Positions 42,833-50,732 of a stretch of DNA of 58,334 nt are shown here, in pieces. The position numbers were made by a program, and so were the translations under genes. This stretch comes from RSA11 sp965652565. Its GTDB lineage: Bacteria > Actinomycetota > Thermoleophilia > Solirubrobacterales > 70-9. Numbering within the stretch: position 1 is the stretch's first letter; each line of letters starts with the position of its first letter. Under the pieces are notes generated by a model. That model did no database searches, was not told the origin of the DNA, and saw only the letters and a program-made list of their open reading frames with translations. The stretch spans positions 1-58,334 of the forward strand of contig CBFGWL010000007.1 of NCBI GenBank assembly GCA_965652565.1, in the 5' to 3' direction.

Positions 42833-42901
42833 CGCTACCCCTATCGGCACAAAGGCGTTTCTCATTAGTCCCCTAGGCGCCAAACGCCGGGTTTTCACGC
42901 A

Positions 42902-42935
42902 CGAAAAAGGGCGGCCCCCCGGACCGCCCTTTTCG
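42902..42935 (-). terminator. factor-independent terminator after pilA
   Basis: A 10-base-pair stem AAAAGGGCGG / CCGCCCTTTT with a 9-base loop and a flanking T-run on the minus-strand transcript. It lies 37 bases after the pilA stop and before the PilX-like gene. It would set pilin mRNA far above the downstream pilus genes. Confidence 0.85.
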
Positions 42936-42971
42936 CTGTCGCGACACGTGGTCACGAACTTGTCGAGATGC

Positions 42972-43427
42972 CTACTCCCCGTCGGGGCCAGTGGCAGCCC
43001 ACTTGCCGTCGCTGGGACAACCGCCCTTGCCCTTCTCGGTGCAGTCGGAGTCGAGCACACCTGACGAGTCACGGGAGATCGTGAAGGACTGACCCTCTAC
43101 ATCCGAATTGACCGTAACCGAGTAGGTCTTAGCGGCGGTAGTGGGCTCCTCCAAGTCGGCGTTGCCGAGTGCGGGCTCGATGTCCTTGAGATCCTGCGCG
43201 GATGCTCCCGCGTACGAGCCGCCGTTGTCGGTGGCGTACGTCTCGAGCGCCGTCTGGGCCGTGCGAACGGCCGCCTTAGCGTCGGCGTCCTTGGCCTTGT
43301 CGCGCTGGTTGAAGAACGACGGGATCGCGATCGCGGCCAGCAGGCCGAGGATCAACATGACGACGAGGAGCTCGACGAGCGTGAAACCGCCCTCGCCGTG
43401 TGCCCTCTGTCGGAGCTTCTGGACCAT
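42972..43427 (-). CDS. pilA: type IV major pilin
   Basis: A 151-residue prepilin. The leader ends HGEGG and the mature protein begins FTLVELLVVMLILGLLAAIA with glutamate at +5, the classic type IVa form. The helix continues (KAAVRTAQTALETYATDNGG) into a small head with a C-terminal Cys pair (SDCTEKGKGGC) that would form the D-loop disulfide. An AGGAGG ribosome site lies six bases before the ATG. The gene has a c-di-GMP-I riboswitch in its leader and a strong terminator after it, so it is a single-gene, highly expressed unit. Confidence 0.95.
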   Translation of the reverse strand: MVQKLRQRAHGEGGFTLVELLVVMLILGLLAAIAIPSFFNQRDKAKDADAKAAVRTAQTALETYATDNGGSYAGASAQDLKDIEPALGNADLEEPTTAAKTYSVTVNSDVEGQSFTISRDSSGVLDSDCTEKGKGGCPSDGKWAATGPDGE

Positions 43428-43500
43428 GGGTACCCTCCTGTGGGACCTAGTGTTCGCCAGTGCTCCGTCAGCCCTAACCCGACTGGAGGTCTCAAAGTCT
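43428..43500 (-). promoter_or_regulatory. pilA leader between riboswitch aptamer and start codon (expression platform)
   Basis: This 73-base segment joins the c-di-GMP aptamer to the pilA ribosome site. On the transcript it contains GGAGACTTTGAGACCTCC, whose CCTCC can pair either with the upstream GGAG or with the AGGAGG ribosome site near 43435. No T-run terminator is seen. Control by ribosome-site masking is therefore the simplest model; it is an inference. Confidence 0.45.
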
Positions 43501-43578
43501 CCGGCGGCAACCCGGCTGTCTCCCACTCGGAAGACCCGTGGCTTTGCGCCCCCACCTCGCGGCGGGTTTGCCCTTGGC
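43501..43578 (-). ncRNA. cyclic di-GMP-I (GEMM-I) riboswitch aptamer
   Basis: On the minus-strand transcript the conserved blocks occur in order. GGGCAAACC opens the aptamer; the hairpin CCGCC-GCGA-GGTGG has a GNRA tetraloop; then come GCGCAAAGCCACGGGTCT and, after a short loop, GGGAGACAGCCGGGTTGCCG. These are the hallmarks of the GEMM-I/c-di-GMP-I class, including the tetraloop and tetraloop-receptor strands. It sits 73 bases before the pilA start, a placement known for pilin genes in other bacteria. It should couple pilin production to cellular c-di-GMP. Confidence 0.93.
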
Positions 43579-43708
43579 ACCGAAGCGCTGGCCTTACTCA
43601 TCACGGGGTTAATCGGTGGGCGCCGGGGAATCCTTTAGCGCCATGGGGGGAACATTCGTCCAGTCTGGGGGATGGCCCCTAGTACGGACATCGGGAGTCG
43701 ACTGAGCC

Positions 43709-44206
43709 GTGGCCGCCCGACGCCTCGTCATCCTCATGATCGTGCTGCTGATCGCCTCATCGATCGCGGCCGCGCTAGCGCCCACCCCACCGCGCGACGA
43801 CGCGGAGACGTCCACTACGACCCCGGCCACCCCGGCGGCCCCCACCCAGCTCGGTCCGGGGGCTACCGGACCCGGGGAGCTCGTGCGGGCGCGCGTCGCC
43901 GTGGGCGAGAAGCCCGAGCGCGTGCGCGTGAACGCGGGCGATCAGCTCGACCTCACCGTGACCTGGGACGAGGTCGCGACGCTCGAGATCACCGAGATCG
44001 GCGAGAGCGCCGACGTGGGCCCGGGCTCGCCGGCGGACTTCGACCTGCTGCTCAAGGAACCGGGGCGCCACCGCATCGTCCCGCTCGACGACCCGGACCG
44101 CACTCTCGCGACGATCATCGTCCGCGACGCGAACGCGGCCTCGGATCCGAAGGACGAGAAGACCCGATCGCGTGCCCGGCAGAGCGCCGGTGATCGAGGC
44201 TCCTAG
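43709..44206 (+). CDS. secreted or membrane-anchored hypothetical protein
   Basis: A 165-residue protein with an N-terminal hydrophobic helix (LVILMIVLLIASSIAAALA, about residues 6-24), a Thr/Pro-rich linker (STTTPATPAAPTQLGPG) and a beta-rich domain (RVRVNAGDQLDLTVTWDEVA, TLEITEIGE, RHRIVPLDD). The domain is cupredoxin-like in pattern, but no copper ligands (Cys/Met/His set) are visible. The start is GTG. It is divergent from the pilA leader and convergent with topoisomerase IB. Function unknown. Confidence 0.7.
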   Translation: MAARRLVILMIVLLIASSIAAALAPTPPRDDAETSTTTPATPAAPTQLGPGATGPGELVRARVAVGEKPERVRVNAGDQLDLTVTWDEVATLEITEIGESADVGPGSPADFDLLLKEPGRHRIVPLDDPDRTLATIIVRDANAASDPKDEKTRSRARQSAGDRGS

Positions 44207-44234
44207 ACCCGCCGACGAGGAACGCCGCGCGCGG

Positions 44235-45230
44235 TCAGCCAAGCAGGCGTAGGACCGCGGCCTCGATGCGGTCGCGGCGGGCGAAGCCCGGAGCGCCGTT
44301 GAGGCGCTTGAGCGCGGGCGCGATCGTCTTCCCGTCCTCGAAGCGCTCGATCACGCGCGGGTCCACATAGGAGTTCCGGCAGACGGCAGCGGTGTTGCCG
44401 AGCACCTCCGCCACCTCCTCGATCGCCTCGCCGACCGCGCGCTGCGGGTCGTCGGCATTCGTGCGCGACGCGAGGTTGACCGCCGCGAGCACGGTCGCGT
44501 TCCAGGTCCGGAAGTCCTTGGCGGAGAACTCATCGCCGACCAGGTCCTTGAGGTGCCCGTTGAGCTCGTCCGCGCGCACGTCGCTCCAGCTGCCGCGGCC
44601 GGCGCGGTAGGCGAGGAGGCGCTCGTCAACGGGCGCCCGGCGGCGCCGCAGCGCGGCGACCGTGGGCAGGACAAGCTCATCCTCCACCTGCTGCGTGCGC
44701 TGGATGCCCCCCTTGGCGAGGAAGTCGAAGTGGATCGCGCCGCGCCGGATGCGCACGTGCTCCTTGCGCAGCGTCGTCAGCCCGAAGCTCTCGTTCTCCT
44801 CCGCGTAGGAGTCACCGCCCACCCTGAAGAGCCCGATATCGAGCAGCCTCACCGAGCACGAGAGCACGCGGTCGCGCACCAGCCCCGGCAGCTCGAGCCC
44901 GGCCTTGAGCCGCTTGCGGACGGCGGGCATCGCCGCGCCGAACTCGAGCAGCCGCTCGAACTTCTCGCGGTCGCGCTGCTCGCGCCAGGCGTCGTGGTAG
45001 AGGTACTGGCGCCGGCCGGCTGCGTCGGTGCCGACGGCCTGGATGTGCCCGCAGGCCTCATCGCAGATCCACACGTCCTCCCACGCCGGCGGGATCGCCA
45101 GCCCGCGGATGCGCTCGAGCTCCTCCTCGTCAGCGATCAGCTCGCCGGTGGCGTCGTGGTAGCTGAACCCCCGGCCCCGCTTGACCCGCCGGATCCCCGG
45201 TTGCTCGGGGTCGCTCCGGGTGACCTTCAT
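44235..45230 (-). CDS. DNA topoisomerase IB
   Basis: A 331-residue poxvirus/bacterial type IB topoisomerase, which relaxes supercoils through a 3'-phosphotyrosine. The N-terminal domain has RRVKRGRGFSYHDATGELI and IPPAWEDVWIC. Catalytic residues lie in LFRVGGDSYAEENESFGLTTL (Arg), the KGG/RR blocks, AKDFRTWNATVLAA (Arg) and NTAAVCRNSYVDPRVI (catalytic Tyr near residue 292). The length is normal for bacterial TopIB. These enzymes occur sporadically in bacteria, often beside stress genes. A small acidic protein is encoded just upstream on the same strand. Confidence 0.95.
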   Translation of the reverse strand: MKVTRSDPEQPGIRRVKRGRGFSYHDATGELIADEEELERIRGLAIPPAWEDVWICDEACGHIQAVGTDAAGRRQYLYHDAWREQRDREKFERLLEFGAAMPAVRKRLKAGLELPGLVRDRVLSCSVRLLDIGLFRVGGDSYAEENESFGLTTLRKEHVRIRRGAIHFDFLAKGGIQRTQQVEDELVLPTVAALRRRRAPVDERLLAYRAGRGSWSDVRADELNGHLKDLVGDEFSAKDFRTWNATVLAAVNLASRTNADDPQRAVGEAIEEVAEVLGNTAAVCRNSYVDPRVIERFEDGKTIAPALKRLNGAPGFARRDRIEAAVLRLLG

Positions 45231-45259
45231 CGTGCTCCTCCCCCGGGTCGCGGACGCGC

Positions 45260-45430
45260 TCAGTCGTCGCTCGATTCCTGCTGGCGCTTGCTCAGCGCTT
45301 CCTCGTCCTGGGCCGGGTTGCCCATCGGGCCGCCGTCCTCGCCGGGCGTCGGCTCCGCCTCGCCCTGCTCGCTCGGCTTCTCGGCGCCGCGCTCGTCGCG
45401 CTCATCGCTCTCTTTGCGCTCGTCGTTCAC
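45260..45430 (-). CDS. very small acidic protein
   Basis: A 56-residue frame starting with GTG at 45430 (VNDERKESDERDERGAEKPS) and ending QQESSDD before a TGA. It is highly charged with no hydrophobic core. It begins 44 bases after the sulfotransferase stop and ends 29 bases before the topoisomerase start, so it could be part of that unit. A GGGGGA sequence about 12 bases upstream is a possible but distant ribosome site. The coding call rests on frame integrity and context only. Confidence 0.45.
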   Translation of the reverse strand: MNDERKESDERDERGAEKPSEQGEAEPTPGEDGGPMGNPAQDEEALSKRQQESSDD

Positions 45431-45474
45431 GAGCTGCCGGATTCCCCCGCCCGGCTCCGCGAAACGCAGATCGC

Positions 45475-46431
45475 CTACGCGGCGGCGCGGGTGCCGAGCT
45501 CGGCCGCGAGCTCGGCGGGCGTGATGTAGCCGCTCTCGACGAGCGCTTCGCCCGCCACCTCGTGCACCGCGCGGCGCTCGGCACGCGTCAGCGACTCACG
45601 CCAGCCGCCCGGTGTCGCGGAGCGCGCCTCGAAGCGCTCGCCCTTGCGGAAGCGCGGCACGCGGTTGAAATCGTGCTTGTCGGCGATGGCCTGGAGCGCC
45701 GCGTCGTCGGGCGCGATCCCCACCGCGTCGCAGATCCGGCGCAGCTCGCTCGCCGTGTGCGCGAGCAGATCTTCGTAGCGCACGAGCACCCGCCGCGCCG
45801 GGTCATGGGCCCGGAAGGCGGCGTGGACCAGGTGCGTACGGTAGGCCCACACGCTCGCCTGCCAGCGCACGAACGCTTCGCGGCCGTCCTCGGCGAGCGG
45901 GAAGGCCCCCTCTTGCTGCGCCCAGCTGCCGTCCTGGTAGGCGGCGACCCAGGAGTCCACGACGTCGCGCCCGTCGCGCAGCAGGAAGATCAGGCGCGAG
46001 CGCGGGAACAGGGAGAGCAACAGCTCAGCTGCCTGCGAGCCGGGCTCCTTGACGAAGACGAGCGGCTCGCTCTCCCCCTCGCCCGCGGCCTGCGCCGCGA
46101 AGCGCGCCTCGATCAGCTCGCGCAGCTTCGGCCGCCAGACCTCGGCGAACCGGTCGGCGAAGAAGTAGCCGGGCTTTTCACGCTTGACCTGGTCGAGCGT
46201 GGTGAGCTCCGGCTCGGCGTCCGCCGCCGCCCACGCGAGTGGGATCGGCCGCCACACGCCGAGGTGGTGGCCGATGTGCGGGTCGTCGACCCCGACCGCG
46301 TGCGGCAGGTCGGCGAGCATCCGCAGCAGCCAGGTGCTCCCGCTGCGGGAGGAGCCGAAAATCCATGCGAGGCGCTCCTCCGGAACGTCCGGCAGGGATG
46401 CGTCGTCGAGATCCCCGGAGCCGTTAGCCAT
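45475..46431 (-). CDS. sulfotransferase family protein
   Basis: A 318-residue PAPS-dependent sulfotransferase. The 5'-phosphosulfate loop is FGSSRSGSTWLLRMLADL (about residues 25-42). The 3'-phosphate-binding region is RLIFLLRDGRDVVDSWVA (about residues 140-157), and the later RYEDLLAHTASELRRICDAVG block is typical of the Sulfotransfer_1/3 families. The start is placed at the ATG at 46431 because GGAGG lies five bases before it; an ATG 12 bases upstream is also in frame. Acceptor unknown: lipid, sugar or small molecule. No PAPS synthesis genes are present in the window. Confidence 0.85.
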   Translation of the reverse strand: MANGSGDLDDASLPDVPEERLAWIFGSSRSGSTWLLRMLADLPHAVGVDDPHIGHHLGVWRPIPLAWAAADAEPELTTLDQVKREKPGYFFADRFAEVWRPKLRELIEARFAAQAAGEGESEPLVFVKEPGSQAAELLLSLFPRSRLIFLLRDGRDVVDSWVAAYQDGSWAQQEGAFPLAEDGREAFVRWQASVWAYRTHLVHAAFRAHDPARRVLVRYEDLLAHTASELRRICDAVGIAPDDAALQAIADKHDFNRVPRFRKGERFEARSATPGGWRESLTRAERRAVHEVAGEALVESGYITPAELAAELGTRAAA

Positions 46432-46454
46432 GGGTCCCTCCATTCGCCGCCCGC

Positions 46455-47210
46455 CTACCCCCGGAGCGCCGGTTCTAATCCCAGCTCGCTCCTTAAGAAA
46501 CGGGCGTTGTGCACGGCAAATCCCTCCCAGTCGTTGTTGAAGTACGCGAAGACGTCGGCGCGCTCGCGCCAGCCGGCGAGCAGATCGCGCCAGCCCTCCA
46601 GCTCCTTGTGCGAGTAGTTGCCCCGCCGGCCCCGGCGGCCGTGGTGGAAGCGCACGAAGGCCCAGTCCGCCGTGAGCTCGCGGCGCTGGAACGGGCGCTC
46701 CGGCGTGTCGCCCACCACGAGCGCCGCGTCGTGGCGCTCCAGCTCCGCGAATACCTCATCGTCGAACCAGCTCTCGTGGCGGAACTCGAAGCAGTGCCGA
46801 CCGCCAGCGCGCTCGGCGATCGCGTCGAGGGCGTGCCCGAGACGCGCGTCGTCGCGGTGGAAGTTCGCGGGCAGCTGCCACAGCACGGGACCGAGCTTCC
46901 GGGAGTCCCGCAGCGGTTGGAGCCGCTCGAGGAAGCGGTCTAGACCCTGTTCGAGGTCGCGCAGCCGCTTGATGTGCGTAAGGTAGCGGCTCGCCTTGAC
47001 GGCGAAGACGAAGTTGTCGGGCGTGGCCTGCACCCACCCCGCGACCGCGTCGACCGAGGGTAGCCGGTAGAAGGTGTTGTTGACCTCGACCGTGTCGAAC
47101 TCCTCGGCGTAGCGGGAGAGCCACTCGCGCTGCGGCACGCCCTCCGGGTAGAGAATGCCGCGCCAGTCGCGATACATCCACCCCGAGCAGCCGATCCGCA
47201 AGGCGCCCAT
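46455..47210 (-). CDS. DUF72 domain protein
   Basis: A 251-residue member of the widespread DUF72 family (TIM-barrel-like, uncharacterised). The N-terminus IGCSGWMYRDWRGILYPEG and the block FDTVEVNNTFYRLPSVDAVA are family hallmarks, with FVFAVKASRYLTHIKRL, CFEFRHESWFDDEVFAEL and VFAYFNNDWEGFAVHNA later. No signal peptide. It lies between the udgX-like gene (3-base gap) and the sulfotransferase gene. Catalytic activity is not known. Confidence 0.93.
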   Translation of the reverse strand: MGALRIGCSGWMYRDWRGILYPEGVPQREWLSRYAEEFDTVEVNNTFYRLPSVDAVAGWVQATPDNFVFAVKASRYLTHIKRLRDLEQGLDRFLERLQPLRDSRKLGPVLWQLPANFHRDDARLGHALDAIAERAGGRHCFEFRHESWFDDEVFAELERHDAALVVGDTPERPFQRRELTADWAFVRFHHGRRGRRGNYSHKELEGWRDLLAGWRERADVFAYFNNDWEGFAVHNARFLRSELGLEPALRG

Positions 47211-47213
47211 CGT

Positions 47214-47858
47214 CTAGTCATCCAGCCGGTCCAGCTCGCGCAGGGCCGCGGCCAGATCGCGCTCGAGCTCCGCGCGGGCGAGGCGGCGGGCTTCATCGTC
47301 CGGCGCGCGCAGAACCGACGACGGGTGCACGGTGCCCGTCACGAGCGGGGCCAGCTCGGAATCGACGAGCGTGCCGCGGTCGCGGGTCACCTTGAAGCCC
47401 GGGCCGATCACCGCCCGGGCCGCGGTCGCACCCAGGGCGACGACCAGGCGCGGGCGCACGAGGCGAACCTCGGCATCCAGCCACGGCGCGCAGGCGGCCA
47501 GCTCCATCGCGTTCGGCCGCTGATGGATGCGCCGCTTGCCCTTTCGCTTCCATTTGAAGTGCTTGACGGCGTTCGTGACGTAGGCGTCGCGCGGGTCGAG
47601 GCCCGCCCCCTCGAGCGCCGCGGCGAGCACGTGCCCGGCGGGACCCACGAACGGCTTGCCCTCGATGTCCTCGCGATCGCCCGGCTGCTCGCCGACGAGC
47701 ATCACGTCGGCCGAGACACGCCCCTCCCCGAACACCGTCTGCGTGGCGTCCTCCCACAGCGGGCACGCCCGGCAACCCGCCGCCCCCTCGCGCAGCGCGC
47801 GGTAGGAGAGCTGGCCCGGGACCAGATCGGCTGCGCTTTGCGACGCGCCTGGGGCCAT
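47214..47858 (-). CDS. udgX: UdgX-like uracil-DNA glycosylase superfamily protein
   Basis: A 214-residue family 4/5-type uracil-DNA glycosylase. Motif 1 is GEQPGDREDIEGKPFVGPAG (residues 56-75) and motif 2 is VTGTVHPSSVLRA near the C-terminus. A Lys/Arg-rich loop contains KRRIH (residues 108-112), the hallmark of UdgX, in which that histidine forms a covalent bond to the abasic site after uracil removal. Three cysteines are visible (C29, C32, and one in ELAACAPW), whereas a four-Cys [4Fe-4S] site is usual in these families. It is cytoplasmic. Gap to DUF72 is three bases. Confidence 0.88.
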   Translation of the reverse strand: MAPGASQSAADLVPGQLSYRALREGAAGCRACPLWEDATQTVFGEGRVSADVMLVGEQPGDREDIEGKPFVGPAGHVLAAALEGAGLDPRDAYVTNAVKHFKWKRKGKRRIHQRPNAMELAACAPWLDAEVRLVRPRLVVALGATAARAVIGPGFKVTRDRGTLVDSELAPLVTGTVHPSSVLRAPDDEARRLARAELERDLAAALRELDRLDD

Positions 47859-47918
47859 CGCGCGGCGGATGCCCCCGCCGGCGGGCGCGAAAACCGCGGG
47901 CGGCGGGCGCGGCGCGGG

Positions 47919-48491
47919 CTAGTCGAAGCTGAAGGGCGGGTAGCGGTCGGTGACGAGCGCGAAGGCGTAGCCCTGCACCCGGTTGCTCCAGCGCAGCGTG
48001 CCCTCCACGTAGTCGAAGATGCCGCGCGGGTAGCGGCCGGTGAACAGGATCGCGAACCAGGCGATCACAACGGCGATCCACACGCCGATGTAGAGCACGA
48101 CCAGCACGATCACGTGCGGCAGCACGAGCAGCCACTTGATCAGGGGCATGAACCGGTTGAGGTCGCGCTCGGCGTCGGGATAGACGTAATCGAGACGGAC
48201 CGCCTGGTGGTCGTCGGTCGACGGGTAGCGGTCGTCCATCAGCAGCAGGTAGGCGACGACGCGGTTCTGGAAGCGCCGCATCTCCAGCCCGAAGTCGAAC
48301 CACCAGCGCGGGTACTTCCGGCGGAAGAGGATCATCAGCAGGACCGGGATGAAGAGCGCGCTCAGGGCGCTGCCCAGGAGGCCCAGGATGATCGCGATCG
48401 GGATCACGGTGAACAGCCGGAAGAACGTGGTCAGGCGGCTGAGATCCCGGTCCGGGTAGGTGACCGAGAAGCTGACGGGATAGGGCTCCAT
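47919..48491 (-). CDS. DUF4389 membrane protein
   Basis: A 190-residue protein with about four hydrophobic helices (FRLFTVIPIAIILGLLGSAL, ALFIPVLLMILF, WLLVLPHVIVLVVLYIGVW, AVVIAWFAILFTGRYP) and repeated Arg-Tyr-Pro motifs (RKYPRWWFDFGLEMRRFQNR, GRYPRGIFDYVEGTLRWSNR). This matches DUF4389, an uncharacterised family of membrane proteins. The ATG at 48491 gives the family start. The gene follows the universal stress protein gene by two bases and probably shares its transcript. Confidence 0.85.
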   Translation of the reverse strand: MEPYPVSFSVTYPDRDLSRLTTFFRLFTVIPIAIILGLLGSALSALFIPVLLMILFRRKYPRWWFDFGLEMRRFQNRVVAYLLLMDDRYPSTDDHQAVRLDYVYPDAERDLNRFMPLIKWLLVLPHVIVLVVLYIGVWIAVVIAWFAILFTGRYPRGIFDYVEGTLRWSNRVQGYAFALVTDRYPPFSFD

Positions 48492-48493
48492 CG

Positions 48494-49399
48494 CTACTCC
48501 TCCGTTTCGGTCGCCGGGGCGAGCCCCAGCGGATCTGCGCCGGCGCCGCGCGCCAGCACCATGACTGGGCAGTGGGCAGCGTCGACGACGCCCGCCGCCG
48601 TGCTGCCCAGGACGACCCGGCGCACCGGCCCGTAGCCGCGCGAGCCGAGCAGCAGCAGGTCGAGCTCGCTCGACGCCTCGACCAACTCGCGGACCGCCGA
48701 GCCGCGGCGGATCCGGCCCTCGACGGGCAGATCGGCGGGCACGGCCTCGAGGGCTTCGTCGAGGACCGTCTGCTTTGCCTCCACCTCGTAGGCCTCCCAG
48801 TCGCCCGCGCTCATCACGGCGAGCGCCGCGCCATAGCCCATCGGCGCGGGCTCGGCGACGGCGGTGATCGCAAGCCGGGCGTGGAAGCGCTCCGCCAGCG
48901 AGATCGCGGCGGCGAGCGCGGCACGCGACTCCTCGGTGCCGTCGTAGCCGACGCCGAGCCGCAGCAGGCGGTGCTCCTCCTCGGCGCCGTAGCCGCGCGG
49001 CGCGACTGCGACCGCACACGGCGCGCCGTTCAGCAGGTTCTCGCCGACGCTGCCGCGCACGACGCGCCCGACCGCGCCCTTGTGGGTCGAGCCGACCACG
49101 ATCGCTCCGGCGCTGTGCTCGGTGGCGAGCAGGTAGAGACCGCGCGCCGGCGAGCGGTTCGCGACGAGGTCGATCTCGACGTCGGCACCGCCCATGCGCT
49201 CCTCCGCGACCTGCTCGAGCCGCTGGCGCGCATCGGCCAGCACCTTCTCGTCGGCGCGCCCCGCCAGGCCCGGCCCGAACGGTACGACCGTCGCGAGCAC
49301 CGCGCGATAGCCGAGCGCCTGCGCCAACAGGCGTCCGAGCGCGACGGCGTCGTCGCCCTGCGGCGTCCCGTCGTATCCGATGATCAGCTTGCTGGCCAC
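48494..49399 (-). CDS. universal stress protein, two tandem domains
   Basis: A 301-residue protein with two UspA-type domains. Each carries the ATP-binding G-x2-G-x9-G-S/T motif: VVGSTHKGAVGRVVRGSVG in the first and LLLGSRGYGPVRRVVLGST in the second. It opens KLIIGYDGTPQGDDAVAL. Tandem USPs of this type are typical of the dormancy and hypoxia regulons of actinobacteria, but that link is inference. The start is GTG at 49399. It is divergent from the NDH-like oxidoreductase gene across an 81-base gap. Confidence 0.93.
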   Translation of the reverse strand: MASKLIIGYDGTPQGDDAVALGRLLAQALGYRAVLATVVPFGPGLAGRADEKVLADARQRLEQVAEERMGGADVEIDLVANRSPARGLYLLATEHSAGAIVVGSTHKGAVGRVVRGSVGENLLNGAPCAVAVAPRGYGAEEEHRLLRLGVGYDGTEESRAALAAAISLAERFHARLAITAVAEPAPMGYGAALAVMSAGDWEAYEVEAKQTVLDEALEAVPADLPVEGRIRRGSAVRELVEASSELDLLLLGSRGYGPVRRVVLGSTAAGVVDAAHCPVMVLARGAGADPLGLAPATETEE

Positions 49400-49480
49400 G
49401 CTGACGTGCCGGAGCCTATGCGTTTGCGCGCGCACGTGCAGCCCAAATCGCCACAGACGGCACCTCGATGTCTACCCTGA

Positions 49481-50722
49481 GTGGCGATGGCCCAGGTGCC
49501 CACGCGCAAGCGCGTACTCGTCGCCGGCGGTGGTTTCGCAGGGCTGGAGGCGACTCTGGCGCTCCACCACCTGGCCGGCGAGCTGGTCGACCTCGAGCTG
49601 CTCGCGCCCGAGACCGAGTTCGTCTACAGGCCCCACCTGGTCGAGGAGCCGTTCACCCAGCGCCCGGCCGAGCGCCGGGAGCTCGCGCCGATCCTGGCCG
49701 AGCTCGGCTGGCGGTACCGCCGCGATGCCCTGGCGAGCGTCGATGCCGACGGGCGCCGCATCGAGACCACGTCCGGCGAGCGCCTCCCCTACGACGCGCT
49801 TATCGTCTGCGTCGGCGCGCGCCCGCGGCCGGCGTACGAGCGCGCCCACACCCTCACCGCGCAGCTGGCCGAGACGCCCTCCGTCGACGCGCTGCTGCGC
49901 GGCGCTCATGACCGCGCCGAGGACCGGATCGCGTTCGTGGTGCCGCCGGGGTCCAGGTGGCCGCTCCCGGTCTACGAGCTCGCCTTGCTCGCGCGGCGGC
50001 GTGCCGACGACCTCGGGGTCCACCCCGACCTCGTCGTGCTCACCCCGGAGTCCGAGCCGCTCAGCCTCTTCGGCCCGATCGCAAGCGACGCCGTCAGGCG
50101 CCTGCTCGAGGCTCGCCGGATCGAGACGCACTGCGGCGTGCACGTGATCGAGGAGGACGACGGCTTCCACGTCGTGCCCGACCGCACGCGCCTGGAGGCG
50201 CGCGCGGTGATTGCGCTGCCGCTTTTGGACGGCCCGGCGATCCCCGGCCTGCCGGCGGACGAGTCCGGGTTCATCCCCATCGACGACCACGCCCGCGTGG
50301 TGGACGTGCCCGACGTCTACGCGGCCGGCGACGGCACGAACTTCCCGGTCAAGCAGGGCGGACTGGCGACGCAGCAGGCCGATGCCGCCGCCGAGCACAT
50401 CGCCGCGGCGGCCGGCGCCGACGTCGAGCCCAGCCCGTTCGAGCCCGTGCTGCGCGGCAAGCTCTTCACCGGCTCGGAGTCGATCAACCTCCGCCAGAAG
50501 CTCACCGGCGGGGCCGGCGAGGGCGAGGTCTCACACGATTACTTGTGGTGGCCGCCGCACAAGGTCGCCGGCCGGTACCTGCCGTCGTACCTGGGCCTCT
50601 CCACGCCCCCGCCCTCCCCCGACATCGATCCCTCATCACTGCTCGTCGACGTCGAGGTCTCGCTGCCCCACACCTGGCACGCGGAGCCGGGCGGCCCCAA
50701 GCGCGGGCCACGCTACTCCTAG
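49481..50722 (+). CDS. NAD(P)/FAD-dependent oxidoreductase (NDH-2/SQR-like)
   Basis: A 413-residue flavoprotein. The FAD-binding motif KRVLVAGGGFAGLEATLALHH (about residues 10-30), the second region AFVVPPGSRWPLPVYELAL and the C-terminal DVYAAGDGTNFPVKQGG followed by GLATQQADAAAEHIAAA match the sulfide:quinone reductase / type II NADH dehydrogenase superfamily. No C-terminal membrane helix is visible. The start is GTG at 49481 or ATG two codons later. It lies between two universal stress protein genes, which suggests stress or redox metabolism. The actual substrate is not clear. Confidence 0.83.
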   Translation: MAMAQVPTRKRVLVAGGGFAGLEATLALHHLAGELVDLELLAPETEFVYRPHLVEEPFTQRPAERRELAPILAELGWRYRRDALASVDADGRRIETTSGERLPYDALIVCVGARPRPAYERAHTLTAQLAETPSVDALLRGAHDRAEDRIAFVVPPGSRWPLPVYELALLARRRADDLGVHPDLVVLTPESEPLSLFGPIASDAVRRLLEARRIETHCGVHVIEEDDGFHVVPDRTRLEARAVIALPLLDGPAIPGLPADESGFIPIDDHARVVDVPDVYAAGDGTNFPVKQGGLATQQADAAAEHIAAAAGADVEPSPFEPVLRGKLFTGSESINLRQKLTGGAGEGEVSHDYLWWPPHKVAGRYLPSYLGLSTPPPSPDIDPSSLLVDVEVSLPHTWHAEPGGPKRGPRYS

Positions 50723-50732
50723 CCCGCCCGGC

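Noticed and set aside
43640..43660. LexA/SOS-type box (GAACATTCGTCC)
   Set aside because: It does not match the GAAC-N4-GTTC pattern and lies in the leader of an unrelated gene.
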